A DNA stretch of 64,000 nt, from positions 43,302 through 107,301 of the forward strand of contig WPDH01000041.1 in assembly GCA_019137255.1 (NCBI GenBank), read 5' to 3'. Each line of letters opens with the position of its first letter. Position 1 is the stretch's first letter. The DNA is from Corinectria fuckeliana. Taxonomy: Eukaryota; Ascomycota; Sordariomycetes; Hypocreales; Nectriaceae. Shown here piece by piece: positions 12,064 to 25,200 of this stretch. Under the pieces are notes generated by a model, which was not told where the DNA came from, searched no databases, and saw nothing but the letters and a program-made list of their open reading frames with translations. A program made the translations under genes and the position numbers.

Positions 12064-14563
12064 CTTCTACTCTTATTATATTTAATCTTATACTTCTAAT
12101 ATCTTAAGTAACTATAAGCACTTTATTTTTCTTTTTTACACTTACTAATTAATCCCGGGTTTTATAAGCGGCTAGTATACTAATTACATCTAAAGAAGTA
12201 ACACTTATTATAAATAGACTTTTCTGCTTAACTATTAGAGGAACAGTTCTTAGGATAGTCTTTTAAACTGCCCTCTTAGTAGTAAAAAGACTATAAAGGC
12301 TTCTTTTAACAGGAATTAAAAAGTTAAGTTAATAAATAAAGGTAGTTATCTCTAAATTTTAAAACTGCTACTCTTAGCTAAGAATAAGACTTAAAAGCTT
12401 AAGTGTGCTATATATAAGACTAAGAAGATATATAATAAGAATTGCTAAGAGGGTTTTAAGACTATTAACAGTAAGTAGTCTTCTAGTTATTTTTAGGACT
12501 TTTTTTTAACTTAAATTTTAGCACTTTTTTATAGTGTCTCTTACTTATCTAGCTAGATCTAATACTTATCTACTATATCCTAATTTTTATTTATTCTCTT
12601 ATTAATAGTAGTGTTCTAAGCTGTGTTAAGCTTATCTTAAGTTATATTAAGCTTATCTTAGGCTATATTAAGCTTATTTTAAGCTATATCTTACTTATTT
12701 TCTCTCTTATTTATACCTCTCTTAGTAGTAACCTATATAGTCTAGTAGGTTTACTACTATAAAGCAGATTATTATAATACTATCTTAGTACTATTAGTAC
12801 TAAGACTGCTCACCTTTTATCACCTTTAGAAAATAGACTTTAAGGTGTTATTATAGCTCTTAAATAAGAAGTATTATCACTCTATTTTCACTTATATCTT
12901 TTTTATTATTATTTTTACTTATTAGATCTAATACTTTCTTATTATTCTTTTTATCTTAATTTTTAGTAAGAGGTTAAAATTTAAAGTCTTTCTTATTAGC
13001 TTTTAAGGTTTACTATCCTTTTTTATCTTTAATAAACTTTTTTAGCTAGTCTTTATATATTAATCTCTTAATACTAATCTTATCTAAAGTGGTAATATAA
13101 TAGCTAACTCTTAGCTTATCTTAACTCTTAATATAGTATAAACTGTTCTACTTATACTATATTTTTACTTCTCTTATTATATTACCTTACTACCTAATAT
13201 TATATCTTAGTATAAGATTTTTAAGATTTAAGAGCTCTTTTTAGATGTTTCTCTTATAGCTATTATTTATCCTCTAAGTAAGCTTTTATTAGTATACTAT
13301 AACTTAGACTCTAGCCTTTTTTATATTATCTTATTATCACTTTAAGATTTAAATTCTTTCTTTAAGTAATTAATCTAATATTTTAATATTATCCTAATTA
13401 ATAATCCTTTAGGTAGGTACTATCACTTTTAGAGGAAAAACTAGTTCTTACTTATAAAGTAAGAAAAAAGCTAATTTCCTATAAGATATATAAACAGCCA
13501 CTTAGTTAGCTATTAGGGCGTAAAATAACTTTTTCACCTATTTTATACTTAGGCTTAAAGTACACTTCTTAAAGTAAGATACTAAAGCAGTATAGCTAGC
13601 TTTAATAATCTTATTTACTTTTAAGTTATAAGTTAAAGTAAGCACCACTCTTATCTTTAGGGCTTTAAAAGTAAAAACAAATTTCTTGCCTATTTTTAAC
13701 CTATTATTAACTACTATAATAATAATAATACTAAAGTGTTATAACACTTCTTATATAAATAAAGTTATTATATAAGTATTTAGCTTAGCTATTAGCTTAG
13801 CTTTTAGCTAGCCTGTTAGATTATATTTAGCCTTAATAAGATACTTCTTACCTTTATCTAGTAAAAGGTACTATATATTAAAATAGATATTTATTATAAG
13901 AAACTAGGGTACTATTAGAATAATAACCTTTTTTATTCTTTAAAACATATAATTTTAGCAGGTAAGATACTAAGAGATAGCTAAGTTAATATCTGTTTAT
14001 ATTATCTTCTAAAAATACCTTTTCTAAATTAGAGTAAGTATTATATCCTGTCTTTTATAACCTTTTTTAATATAGTATAACCTAATTAACTACTTTTAGA
14101 CTTTTCTCTACCTAACTATAAGAATAGGTTTACCTTTTAGGTTGTCTAACCTTTACTAGATTTAACTATCTTAGATAAAGTGAAAAAAGACTTTCTGCTA
14201 AATAGCTTAGAAGACTCTTATACTAACTCTTATAAGCTTTTTTAAAGTTAAGAGATATTTTTTTAGCTTAAGAAATTTCTTATTATAACTCTCTTTTAGC
14301 TGCTTATATTAGTTCTTAATAAATACTATATTAAGATACAAGTTTATAAAGTTCTTAATATCTCCTTTAGCAGCTATATCTAGCTTATTTAAAAGTCTAG
14401 CTTACTTTCTTAACAGTTTATTTATAATAGGGTTTTTAATACCTTATATATAATATATACTATAGTTAAATAGTATAAGATAGCTAATCTAATATATAAT
14501 TAACAAGCCTAATATATTATTAGCTTTTCTATTAAGCTAGTAGACTAAAACCTGTAAATCTAT
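12064..14563 (-). mobile_element. Segment of element E between A1 and A2
   Basis: RIP-degraded E sequence of about 2.5 kb. By position it follows the E reverse transcriptase on the minus strand, so it should hold RNaseH/integrase. The minus strand around 13000-13450 is open if TAA/TAG are read as Gln codons, but I could not identify a diagnostic motif. Bounded by the A1 and A2 target duplications. Confidence 0.5.
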
Positions 14564-14568
14564 CTTAA

Positions 14569-14780
14569 TATAAGAAAATAAGCTTACAGCCTAAAAGACT
14601 AGCCCTAAAAGAAACTAGTACTAAGCTAAGTAAGATATACTAAGAGTATAAGAGCTACTAAGTAGGATTACTTAGTGATTTTAGTAAGCAGTTTATAACT
14701 ACTTACTAAGTTAAAATCTTATAATATATAAATACCTATCTTAAAACTTTCTATCTTATCCTAATTAGCTAACTCTTATA
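14569..14780 (+). repeat. A2 5' LTR
   Basis: 212-bp LTR-A copy in plus sense, preceded by the CTTAA target duplication. Confidence 0.9.
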
Positions 14781-14859
14781 ATTTTTTAACTTTTTTTACC
14801 TATCTAAGTAATTAGTATAAATAGAAAGATAATAATAAACCTCTAATAAACCCCAGCTT

Positions 14860-16172
14860 AAATAAGTTATATACTAACACTAGGTTATATTATAAGCAGT
14901 ATATACTAAGTGATAAAACCACTATAAATAAAACAAATTATACTAAAAATAATTAAGTTAGTAAAACTAGTATATAAACTAAAGCTAGGAGATATTAAGA
15001 AGAAGAGCTAAAAAACCTAATATAAGAAGTCTAAAAGTAATTATAACCTATTAGTAAAGCTGCCACCTAAGTTATATAGGCAGATTCTTAGTAATTAACT
15101 AGTAATATAAGAGTAGTAAACCCTAATATTAGTACACAGCTTAAATATATAAGATTTCTTAAAGATTTTAGCTAAATAGTAGGTAGTATAAACAGAGCTA
15201 ATATACTAACTAGTTTAACACCTTATAAGTAATCTTAGGTAGGATTAAGAAAAACCTTTTACTTATAACTATATAGTACTACTTAAGAATACTATAAAGG
15301 TAAAGGTTAATAACTAGATTTATACTATAAAGTTAGAAAACAGCTTTTAACCTAACTGTACTAATATATAAAAAATTAAATAGTTTATAACTAAGCTTTA
15401 TATAGCTAGATAGACTAAATAGTATAACTATAAGAGAAACCTTATTAACCTAACCTAGTAGGACTATCTTAACTTTATTTATAAGAGATATATTAATATA
15501 AGCTTATAAGAGAGGTAACTATAAGATAAATTAATAAAAATCTAATAGTATAACAACTAGTTGCTAATAGACTATTTTAACTTGTAAACTGTCTTATATA
15601 ACTTTATAAGCATTTTAGACCTTAAAGACTAGGTAAACCTAGCTTACTAATATTATTATAAGCTTAAGAACTAGCTAAAAAGAGAAATAGACTATTAGAA
15701 GGTTAATCTTCTATAGGTGTAAGATATAGCTAATAAGACAGAGAGGCTATAATTATATATTTAATATAACTATAAGTTATAAAGTAAAAAGCGAAAATAT
15801 AAACCTAGTAACTACACCTAAGAGAGGTTTAAAAAGACTACTAATATAAGATAAGCTAAAGGCTAAGACCTTAGAGAAATATAAAATAATATAAGAAATT
15901 ATATATACTTTTAACTATTTAAGAACTTACTCTTAGCTAACCTACTAGTAAACTGCCCTATATATAGCAAAGGATTAACTAACTAACTAAGAGTGTAGTA
16001 TTATAATTATAATAAGACTAAGCATTTAGTAAGAGATTATTAGGCGGCTAAAAGAAACTCTAGTATTAACACTAACTAGATGCTAAGCTTACCTCTAGTA
16101 AAAGTACAATTTATAAGTATATAAGTAAAAAAGCTAAACTTCTTAGGAAACAAGTAAGCGCTAAAAACACTA
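14860..16172 (+). pseudogene. Gypsy gag of A2, degenerate, cut by B2
   Basis: Plus-strand gag downstream of the A2 5' LTR. A CCHC knuckle is recognisable at 15999-16043 with all three Cys codons changed to TAT and the His retained. The frame leads towards the protease region and is interrupted at 16172 by B2. The rest of gag-pol continues at 34009. Numerous TAG/TAA codons at former Gln positions. Confidence 0.7.
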
Positions 16173-16377
16173 TATAAGAGTTAGTCTCACTAGGGTGTAA
16201 ATATAAAGATTATAAAGGTAGGTCTTTATATATTATAAAGCTTTTACTTAATAAGTATTTAGCAAGTGCTTATCTAGTGTTTTTAAAAAGGCTGCTAGCT
16301 TACTATTTAGGCAAGCCCTAAGGTTAAGCCTTAAAGGCTTATATTAGGTGTTAATAATATTAGTGCTAACTATTATA
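16173..16377 (-). repeat. B2 3' LTR
   Basis: 205-bp LTR-B copy, minus sense, adjoining the A2 target site CACTA. Confidence 0.9.
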
Positions 16378-16699
16378 ATTACTCTCTCCTCTTTTAAGCC
16401 TTATCCTAAAGTGTTATTCTTTATAATAAAAAGTTTATTATTTTCCTATATATATAGTGATTTACTAACTATATAAAAATAATATAGCCTATTATTAGGT
16501 TTATTATAATTTAAGTGTTATATAAGCAGTTATTAAGCTATCACGTGAGGGCCCACTTATTTTACACTCTAAATGTTTATTTTAGGTTTTTATTTACTCT
16601 AAGTTTAGGATTCTCTCTTTCTTATAACCTTTTTTAGAACTCTCTTATTTATAGTTAATATATTAGTTTTTTCTCTTAACTTTATGTTTTTTCCTTTAA

Positions 16700-17190
16700 T
16701 TAGTCCTCACCCTCTTAATATTATCTTTGCCTGCTTACTAAGTGTTTAGCTCTTATATACTAATATTAATCCTTAGAGTTACAGCTATAATATTAAAAGA
16801 GTTTTACACTTAGGCTAAAGTTAATTTCCCCTTCTTAGATAAGAAGTTTTCTAGAATACCTTCTAGTAGTATTCTCTACTCTTATTATATCTAACAGAAA
16901 TACTATTTCTTCTTATATTCTTATATATATAGTTCTCTTATTTCCTACTATACTATCTATAAAGTCTTAAATAAGTGATATAGCTAGGTATATATTATAA
17001 GTGCTTAGTAAGCTGTGAGCGCTTATACTAATTTTGTGATAATAGATTCCTACTAAGTTAGTCCTTATAGTATAATAGTATTAGAACTTTTTTTACTACT
17101 TTTCTTACTATAACTAGAATAATAAGAAGGAGAGTATTTCTACTGTTAGCTACTAGCATATTATCTGTACTATCTATACTATTACCACTA
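16700..17190 (+). pseudogene. Antisense accessory ORF of family B (B2 copy), first fragment
   Basis: This piece is the reverse-complement equivalent of about 26990-27450 in B1. It is antisense to B2 pol and lies next to the 3' LTR. It is interrupted by MITE M1, continues at 19921-20447, is interrupted again by B1, and ends near 28040. It is more RIP-mutated than the B1 copy. Its product is unknown; see the B1 entry. Confidence 0.5.
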
Positions 17191-17727
17191 AGTCTCCCCC
17201 CCCACTTATAGACTGCCCCCCCTTCTAGACTACCTTTTCCACTAAAATATTAATACTTTAAAATTCTATATTAAATTAGATTAGTTACTAAAAATTGTAA
17301 AAAGTTAACTATATAATTTTTAAATATAAAAAAGACTATCTTTAAGATTTTAAGACTTTTTACCTAAGAATAAGCTAATAATAGGAAAAAGAAAGTTAGT
17401 TAAGATTTACTAGTAGTTTACTAGTAAGTCTTAATAGAAATTTATTAGTACTAATTTTTAAAAATAGATAATAAAAATCTTTTAAAAATCTTATAATTTT
17501 ACACTAAAATCTAGTATTATAAAAATAGTTTTCTTTTAAAGATAATCTTTATAATTAAAAAGTTATTAAAGAATATCCTTAAAATAATTCTTTAGAAAAT
17601 AGAATTTAGCTTTTTTTTTAAATATAACTTATAATAATAAGAAAAGGATTTATTAGGATTTTCTTTTAGTATTATATTTATTCTTAAAAGCTAAAAATAT
17701 TTTTCTAATATTAAATTTCCTTTCTTA

Positions 17728-19637
17728 ACCTTCTGTGAACATTTAATAGTTACCCCTACTATGTCTTAGTCACACCCCTAAAATCCATTCTAACCTGACC
17801 AACTTTCTCTATAAACCTTCTTTACCCCCTTTCCGCTCCCGCATCATCACTGTGTCGCATACGATATGCGGGCTGGGCGAAATAGAGGATATTAAGGTTG
17901 TGAACTGTCCCCCTTCTCCCCCCGAGGAAAATTTTTCACTGTGAAACCCGCTCCCACCGCAGGCTGAGCCCGGTACGGAAACGACCCGCGATCGATTCGA
18001 AGATCTTGTCATCGAGACCAAACATAAACTCGAAGCAATCGTCCCGGGAGCTGCTTTTCCCTTGGTCTGGGGAATAGTAGCGACCCTAGCCGACGCTGCC
18101 ACAAGCCGTGCCCGACGCGCAAGCGGCGAGATCCCGATCTCGCCGTCCCTCACAGAAACAATCACAACTGCTGTCGAAAAAGCAGTGTCAGCTGCCCTTC
18201 AGAAATCACCCGTTAAGGCCCCGACCTGGGCCCAAGTCGCTCGCAACAAGGGGACGCTCCTGTCCCCAACAGCACCAATATCGAAGGTAATCCCCCCTCA
18301 CCTCAGCAGGGAGATTATCATCAGGTCGCCTAGTATGGCTCCTGATATCGCGTCCCGCACACTATCAGATACTATAACGATTATCAACCGTACCCTCCCG
18401 AGGGGTCATCCCTCGCCCGTAGTGGCCTCACGCCGCCTCCCCAGTGGGGACGTTATAGTCCTCTTTCGCGGACCGATCACGGATCTCCCAAAGGATGATG
18501 CTTGGATCCCTACCGTCTTCGGTACGGGTGCGCATCGGGTCCCAAGGCAGTTCGTCGTGGTTGCTAAGGGAGTCTCAACTAGCCGCACGGGAGGCTCGCT
18601 TGAGGACCTTGCAGCAGACATCCAACAAGCGAATGGCGTTAAGGTGCACGCTGTGAAACCGTTGCGAAGCCGCCGCGCGGCCGGACCCCGCCGGTCACTA
18701 GTCATATCATTGACTGAACCAACAGATGCGAACAAACTCTGCGACCAAGGCACGATCGTGGCCGCAGAGGTTTGTCAGACCGAGCCCTATTCAGGGGAGA
18801 TTCAACCTAGGCAGTGCTTCAAGTGCTTCCGCTTCGGACACATCGCGCGGTACTGTCAGGAACGGGCCGGGTGCGGCCGCTGTGGGGGGGCTCGCCATGC
18901 AAGAGATATGGTATGCCCTGCCTCTACCGGCGAGATCCCTTCAGCGTGTTGCAACTGTAACGGCTCGCACCCGGCGTGGTCCCGCGCGTGCCGCGTGGTG
19001 CAGAAGGAGTGGGAACAAGCGAGGAATGCCTACACAGAGAGACCTACACGGTTTAGTATTCCAAGCGAGCAGTACGGACGCGTAGCGTGCCCGCCACAGG
19101 ATACAGCGGCATCAACACTAACACTAACCACAGCACCAAACTACCCTGCCCGGAGGGGGCCCAGGCGGCCCCCAAAGCGGCCTCGGGCTGGACCAGACCT
19201 AGGTCCAGGTCTGACCCCTACGGTGTTTAGTCTAATTGACCGATTGAGAGAGCAAATGCTATCGAAAGTTAGAGATGGCACGCTAATGCCAGTCAGCGAT
19301 GAGGATGATGCCTGGGAGGATGAGGATGAGTAGTGCGAGCGACTTAGACCCGACCTGGGATCGATTAAATACCGGCACACAATTCGGGCTAAGCCCTATA
19401 AGGACTTGTTATTACGGGCACGCGATTAGCTTTTCTTGTAAAGCAGACCTGCTTATAACCTATATCACTATGTACATATACTAAGCCTGACTCGCTTCCC
19501 CCTTAGGTGAGAGTAGTAAGGGGTTTTTTATCTTATAGCTTACTATAAGAGTTTTTCCCTCTTATTATAGATTAGTCTAAGTTACTTAGAAGAAGGACTA
19601 GATAGCTATAAGCTAAATCAGGTATAAATAAATAAAT
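17728..19637 (+). mobile_element. Short LINE L1 (gag-like ORF only)
   Basis: A 1910-bp insertion inside M1, flanked by the perfect 15-bp duplication AAATTTCCTTTCTTA (17713-17727 and 19638-19652). It ends in a TAAATAAATAAAT tail, as expected for target-primed non-LTR retrotransposition. It carries a zinc-knuckle ORF1, but no endonuclease or reverse transcriptase, so it is internally deleted or non-autonomous. The ORF region is GC-rich and hardly touched by RIP, while the last 150 bp are AT-rich. It was inserted after M1, which was inserted after B2. Confidence 0.88.
17945..19333 (+). CDS. LINE ORF1 gag-like zinc-knuckle protein
   Basis: The open frame runs from just after a TGA at 17942-17944 to the TAG at 19331-19333. 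There is no ATG near its beginning: the first in-frame ATG is near 18334, and codon 18062 is TTG. The start is therefore uncertain, and the TGA may be a mutated Arg codon. The C-terminal half has three clustered knuckles: C-X2-C-X4-H-X4-C, C-X2-C-X4-H-X5-C and C-X2-C-X3-H-X6-C, the last containing S-H-P-A-W. This arrangement is characteristic of ORF1 of Tad/I/jockey-like LINEs, which binds element RNA. A basic, Pro-rich stretch and an acidic C-terminus (D-E-D-D-A-W-E-D-E-D-E) follow. No ORF2 follows in this copy. It is the longest uninterrupted single-frame coding sequence in the window and could have been supplied in trans with a reverse transcriptase. Confidence 0.8.
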   Translation, partial: NPLPPQAEPGTETTRDRFEDLVIETKHKLEAIVPGAAFPLVWGIVATLADAATSRARRASGEIPISPSLTETITTAVEKAVSAALQKSPVKAPTWAQVARNKGTLLSPTAPISKVIPPHLSREIIIRSPSMAPDIASRTLSDTITIINRTLPRGHPSPVVASRRLPSGDVIVLFRGPITDLPKDDAWIPTVFGTGAHRVPRQFVVVAKGVSTSRTGGSLEDLAADIQQANGVKVHAVKPLRSRRAAGPRRSLVISLTEPTDANKLCDQGTIVAAEVCQTEPYSGEIQPRQCFKCFRFGHIARYCQERAGCGRCGGARHARDMVCPASTGEIPSACCNCNGSHPAWSRACRVVQKEWEQARNAYTERPTRFSIPSEQYGRVACPPQDTAASTLTLTTAPNYPARRGPRRPPKRPRAGPDLGPGLTPTVFSLIDRLREQMLSKVRDGTLMPVSDEDDAWEDEDE

Positions 19638-19920
19638 AAATTTCCTTTCTTATTACTTTAAAAACTAACTTTTAAGTTACTTAAGAAATTATATATAAAA
19701 TCTTAATACTTACTTAAGTATTTATTTAAGAGCTAAAAAAGCTATAAAATCTAATTTTATATTTTCTTTTATATAAGATTATTTAAAGTTTTAGTTAGTT
19801 TTAAATTATAAAGTTATCTTATAGATAGCTTAATTTATTATTAAATCTTTAAATATATATATTTTAGTAAAAAAGGTAGTCTAAAAGAGGGGGCAGTCTA
19901 TAAGTAGGAGAGGAAACTTA

Positions 19921-20447
19921 TATAGTAAAACCTTATTAAGTTTACTAAGAACCCTATAGGTATTTATATTTAGGGTAGTAATATATATTTATTTACATAC
20001 TAGAAAGCAGTTACTTCCACCTAGATTTAAGCTTTACACGCTAAGATTAAATTTAGTTTAATTAACTATAAGAACTAGTTAGTTCTACAGGCTTATCTAG
20101 CATTTATAATACTCTTATATCACTATAACAACTCTATCCTCTAACTCCTATTATTAGCCCTCTATACCCTAGCAGTCACTAAGTATACACTCACTATTAA
20201 GATATCTAATAAGAGTTCTACTTATGCTTTTCCTAACAATTTTTCTAAGGCTATCTAGGCCTCTATTATTTAGTATTGTGATAATAGGGCTCTTAAGCTA
20301 TCTGTTTCTTTTGTGGGTATAGCACCTCTCTGCTGTAGTAACTAACTAGCTCCTAACTGTTCTTATAATAATAAGAGCTTAGCGTGTAGTGATAGCATAT
20401 TTAGTAATTCTCCTCGTCGCAGTTTAGTTTATTCTCTAGCCCCTTCT
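19921..20447 (+). pseudogene. Antisense accessory ORF of B2, second fragment
   Basis: Continuation of the B2 accessory frame after M1, matching the reverse complement of about 26480-26980. Many Gln codons are TAG/TAA here. It is cut at 20447 by B1; the last few codons are at 28002-28040. Confidence 0.5.
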
Positions 20448-20652
20448 TATAATAGTTAGCGCTGACTCTGTTAACACCTAATATAAGCCTTTAGGGCTTA
20501 ACCTTAGGGCTTGCCTAAATAGTAGGCTAGCAGCCCCTTTAAGAATGCTAGATAAGCACTTGCTAAATACTTATTAAGTAGAAGCTTTATAATATACTAA
20601 TACCTACCTTTATAATCTTTATATTTACACCCTAGTGAGACTAACTCTTATA
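20448..20652 (+). repeat. B1 5' LTR
   Basis: 205-bp LTR-B, plus sense, RIP-altered (TA instead of TG at the start and TATA at the end). Its twin at 27792-27996 keeps TG...CA. Confidence 0.92.
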
Positions 20653-20699
20653 ATCCTTCTACTTTTATACCTTACCTAGGTTACTAGTGTGTAACACAA

Positions 20700-22200
20700 A
20701 ATAAGAGGTTATATAAGATCTCTTATAGAGTATAGTAAGTACATAATAAGTATAAGACGACTATTAATAATAATAAATAAACTTATACCTACTAATCAGG
20801 TAGAGAAAGAGATTAATCTAATTAATACCCTTCTTATAGAGGAGAGACCCTCTTAGGAAATGCCTTTTATGCTAGACCTTACGCTAGGCTAAGAGGTGTT
20901 ACTAGGAAGAACACTCTCTCTCTTATGTGAAGCTAGGTTATAATAAGCGCTAAAAGAGGACTTAGAGACTACTTGCAGAGATTATAACCTTAACAGGAGA
21001 GAAACCCTAATATTAGATACATATAATAATAATAAGAACTAATTATCTATATAATCCTAATTATATATAAGATAATAATTCTAATTAAGAACCTCCTTAG
21101 AATACTATCACTAAGTAATCAGCTCTAAGAAAGATACTTTAACCCTTTAGGAATTAGTCTTAATAATAGCATCTTAATAAGAAGAGGACTATAAAATATA
21201 AGAGGAAGATTATTAATTCTAGAAACAGCTACTTAAAAAGCTAGCTATAAAATCTAGTAGTAATAAGCTAAAAGAGTATAAAAAACCATCTTAATACTCT
21301 TATAAGTCTCTTAAGAAAGATATAATAAGTGTACAAATTAACAATTAGATCTATACTATACAGTTAGCAAATAATATATAAGAGTTTACAACTTATCACT
21401 AGAAAATACTCTAGTTAACTACCTACCTCTCTAAAATCCTACAGACAGAATAGAAAGACCACTTAAGTGCTATATAGAACCTCTTATAGTTAGACTTTAT
21501 AAACTTTATAAGAAGACTATATATAGATCTAAAATAACAAGTAATTAAACTATAGGAAAACCTTGCCTACCTCTAATAAAGTATAAGACAGTTACTAATA
21601 GACCACTTTAATATGTAGAGATTAATCCACAACTCTCTTAGCACTAAGAAGCCTAAGAAAGACAAGATCTTAGCATACTAATACTATTATAGATTACAGA
21701 CTAGAGTTAAGAAGGAGCTCTAGAGACTATAAATAGACATCCTAAAGGTAAGAGAGCTAGCTTAAGAAGCTTAATAGTAATAGTAACACCTTAAAGGTGA
21801 TAACTGCTTAAGGAGTGACAGCTAGAAGAGGAGCAGCTTTACTAACACTTAGGAGGGTTTATAAAAGACCTAAATAATAGACTATTAGACTTACCCTCTA
21901 AGCGAGTTAAGAACTTAAAATACTAATAAGTTAACTAATAGAGGACCTTAGCTAGCTAGTAATAACAGACAATAAGTAGTAGACAACCACTTATTAAGTT
22001 AGTTTCTTAGAGGGATTACCTGCTATAATTATAATAAAGAAAAACACTATGCTTTAAATTATAAGGCACCTTAAAGAACTATAAGGCAGTTAAATAAAGA
22101 AAAGGCCACCTAAGATATAGCTACTATACAGGCTATTATAGCCTATCCTAAGGATATTAACTTGTTAGAAAACAAGTAGGCATAAGAATAATTGCTATAC
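20700..22200 (+). pseudogene. Gypsy gag of B1, degenerate
   Basis: Plus-strand frame between the 5' LTR and pol. A CCHC knuckle is seen at about 22018-22062: the first Cys codon TGC survives, the second and third are TAT, and the His is kept. The rest of the frame is broken by TAA/TAG. By position and motif it is the nucleocapsid/capsid protein of the element. Confidence 0.7.
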
Positions 22201-25200
22201 CTCTTATACTAAAACCTAAGCTAGTGCTAATTAGAGTAATTATATAAGGTAAAGTGCTTATTATATAAGTATTTACTAAAGAAGAAGTTAAGATAGATAT
22301 AAACACCTATATATAAGTTAATCTTATTAGTTAATAACTAGTATAAAAGTTAGGTCTTAAGTCTAATCTAGATTAGAAGGTACTAAACCTAGCCAGCTTT
22401 AATAGGATAATCACTCTTCTCCTACTAACTTACTAGCTAACCTTCTTCCTACTAAATTACTAAGAGTTCCCTAGGAAAGTAAGAAAGCTGTTTATAAAAG
22501 TATAACACCTAAAAGAGGCTAGTAACTTACTTTTATCCACCTAAGTGATAAGAGAAGAAGGTATTATAATTAACACCTAAATATATATATAGACTTATAA
22601 ACCTGTTTCAGTCTAAGACCTCACATTCTTTATAAAGAGCTTAGTAAAAGATAATAAAAAGGTATTTATTATAAATATTAATAGTATACTATTACTAGAT
22701 GAGTGGCTAATACCTGTTTTAGGAGAGGATTTAGAGAAATAGAAAGATAATACCCTACTAGCTAAACTAGAGTTAAAAAGAGAAACCTTTAGCAAGAAAG
22801 TATTAAAAACTCTACTACTACTAGAAGGGGCAGAATACTTAATTAACTTATAACTAGAGAGGAAACCTCCACTAGGATAAATATACCTTACTAATAAAAA
22901 GCAAGCTTAAGTTATTTATAAATATATTACTAAGAATATAGCAAACAGTTAGATTAGACATTCTATAAGTAAAGCTAGTATATCTATTCTTTTTATACTA
23001 AAAAAGGATAGAGAAATCTAGATCTGTATAAACTATAAAGGCCTTAATACTATTATAGTGAAAAACTGTTATCTATTACTATTAATTAGCGATCTATTAG
23101 ATTAATTATCTAAGGTAAAATAAATCTTAAAGATTAATATTTATAATATATATTATTATATCTAGATTAAGCTAGATAACTAGTAGAAAACTGTGTTTTA
23201 TATAAGATATAGTCACTTTAAATACACTATTATACTATTTAGATTAACTAATACTCTAGCTATATTCTAAGTATATATTCACTAAGCGCTCACTAGGTTA
23301 CTAGATACTTACTATATTATATACTTAGATAATATTATTATATACTTAAAAACTAGAGAATAGTATACTAAGAATATTAAAGAGGTACTTTATAGACTGT
23401 AAAGCTTCTAACTATACACTAAGCTGTTAAAATACATATTTTACTAACAGGAAGTTAAGTTCCTAAGGTATATTATTACCTAGAAGAGGTTAAAAATAGA
23501 CCTCTTTAATATCTGTGTAATCACTAAGTAGCTAACACTAAAGAATGTTAAAAATATTTAAGTTTTTTAAGGATTTTATAACTTCTACTAGAAGTTTATT
23601 ATAAAGTACTCTAGAATTACCACTCTCTTAACAGCTCAGCTAAAACAAGATAAAAGGGCTAAAAGGTTTTAATAGAGAGAGGAGAAGAAAACAGCATTCT
23701 AAACTCTTAAGCGTGCATTCTGCTTAGCGACTGTTTTATAATATTAGAACCTTACTAAGCGTATATAAGTAGAAACAGATATGTCCTTACAAGCGATCTT
23801 AGGGATCTTAACACAACTGTTTAATAATTAATAGAGACTTATTACCTATATATTATATAAGCTTACAGATATAAAGTAATAGTAGGATATAAGGTAATAA
23901 GAGCTATTAGCTGTTATTAAAAGCTTTAAGCACTAGAGCTACTATCTGCTAGGACTTTTAGATAGGTTTCTTTTACTAACAGACTATACAGCACTTAAGA
24001 GAGTAATTACTATACTAGTATAAGACCTCTAAGAAAGGCTTACTTATTAGGTGTATAAGTTAGCACCTTTTAACTTTAATATTAAATACTACCCTAGGAT
24101 TTAGAACTCTATAGATAGACTATTAAGATGTCCTAACTATATAAAGGGTAAGATTAGCTATAATAATATACTACCTACCCTTATAATAAAGCTACAAATA
24201 GTTAAAAATCTGCTGCTAGATATATAACAAATAATCGCTAATATTAGAGGCAAGATAAAAACTATAAGAGTATATATATAAGTAGTATAAGTAAGTCTTA
24301 GAGACTCTATAAGATAATAAGTCTAAAAAGGGCACCTCTCACTTTAAACTCCCTAGGAAGACTAGGAAAGTTAGATATAAGAAGTGTCTATCTTTATAGT
24401 CACCTAAGCCTAGAGATAAGCAGGTATAACCTAAGAGTAGTTAGAGAATACTTAGTAAGAAACAGCCTATTAAGAAAGCTAAGAGGACTCTACTAGAGCT
24501 AGGATTATTAATTTAAAGTAATATATTTTATGCTAAATTATAAGAGAGCTTATAGAGGGTAAAATAGTATTCTTATTATAACTCTTACTACGCTTAGAAG
24601 AACTAGTTAGAGGACTATAAGCTAATAATTAGTTCTGTTAATAATAGTTAGTAAGAGTATAATAAACAGCTAGTAAGCTAGGTTACTACTTTTACGATTA
24701 GAATAAAACCCTATTCTTTAAGAGCAGACTAGTAATTCTCACACAGGAGGTGTTAAGACTTAAAATCCTATACTAGCACTATAATAATCCTAGAGTAAGA
24801 TATATAGGAACTATAAAAATATTAGAACTTATTAGCAGAAAGTTCTATTAGAATAAGATTAGGAAAGATATAGCTAAGTATACAACTAGCTGCTAACTAT
24901 ACTAAGAGGTAAAAACCCTAAGGTATAAGCCCTATAGATATTTATAATCACTCCTAATACTATTATACTTATTCTAAGAAATTAATATAGACTTTATCAC
25001 AGGTTTACTAAATAGTATATAAGTAGATAGTAAGAAATATAATATGATTTTAGTAATTATATACTATATAACAAAATATATAATATTTATTCCCTATAAG
25101 AAGACTATAATAGCAGCTTAATTAGTGTAAGTACTCTATAAGCAGGTGAAATATAAGTTTAGAAGTCTTAAAGAGATTATAAGTAATAAAAATAAGCTTC

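Larger units (their letters stand above)
17191..19918. mobile_element. Fot1/pogo-type MITE M1, split by LINE L1
   Basis: Terminal inverted repeats of about 58 bp begin AGTCTCCCCC and end in ACT, flanked by TA (17189-17190 and 19919-19920). The TIR core with two C-runs and TTCTAGAC is the same as in M2 and in the full element at 61903-63750. The interior is AT-rich and non-coding. It is nearly identical to M2 apart from L1, which is inserted at 17728-19637. Without L1 and its duplication the length is 803 bp. Confidence 0.9.

Noticed and set aside
17809..18165. 118-codon minus-strand frame overlapping the L1 ORF1
   Set aside because: Shadow of the zinc-knuckle ORF, low-complexity Ser/Arg composition, no motif.
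22613..22795. 60-codon minus-strand frame within B1
   Set aside because: Antisense to the B1 protease/RT region and without any motif; a chance frame.
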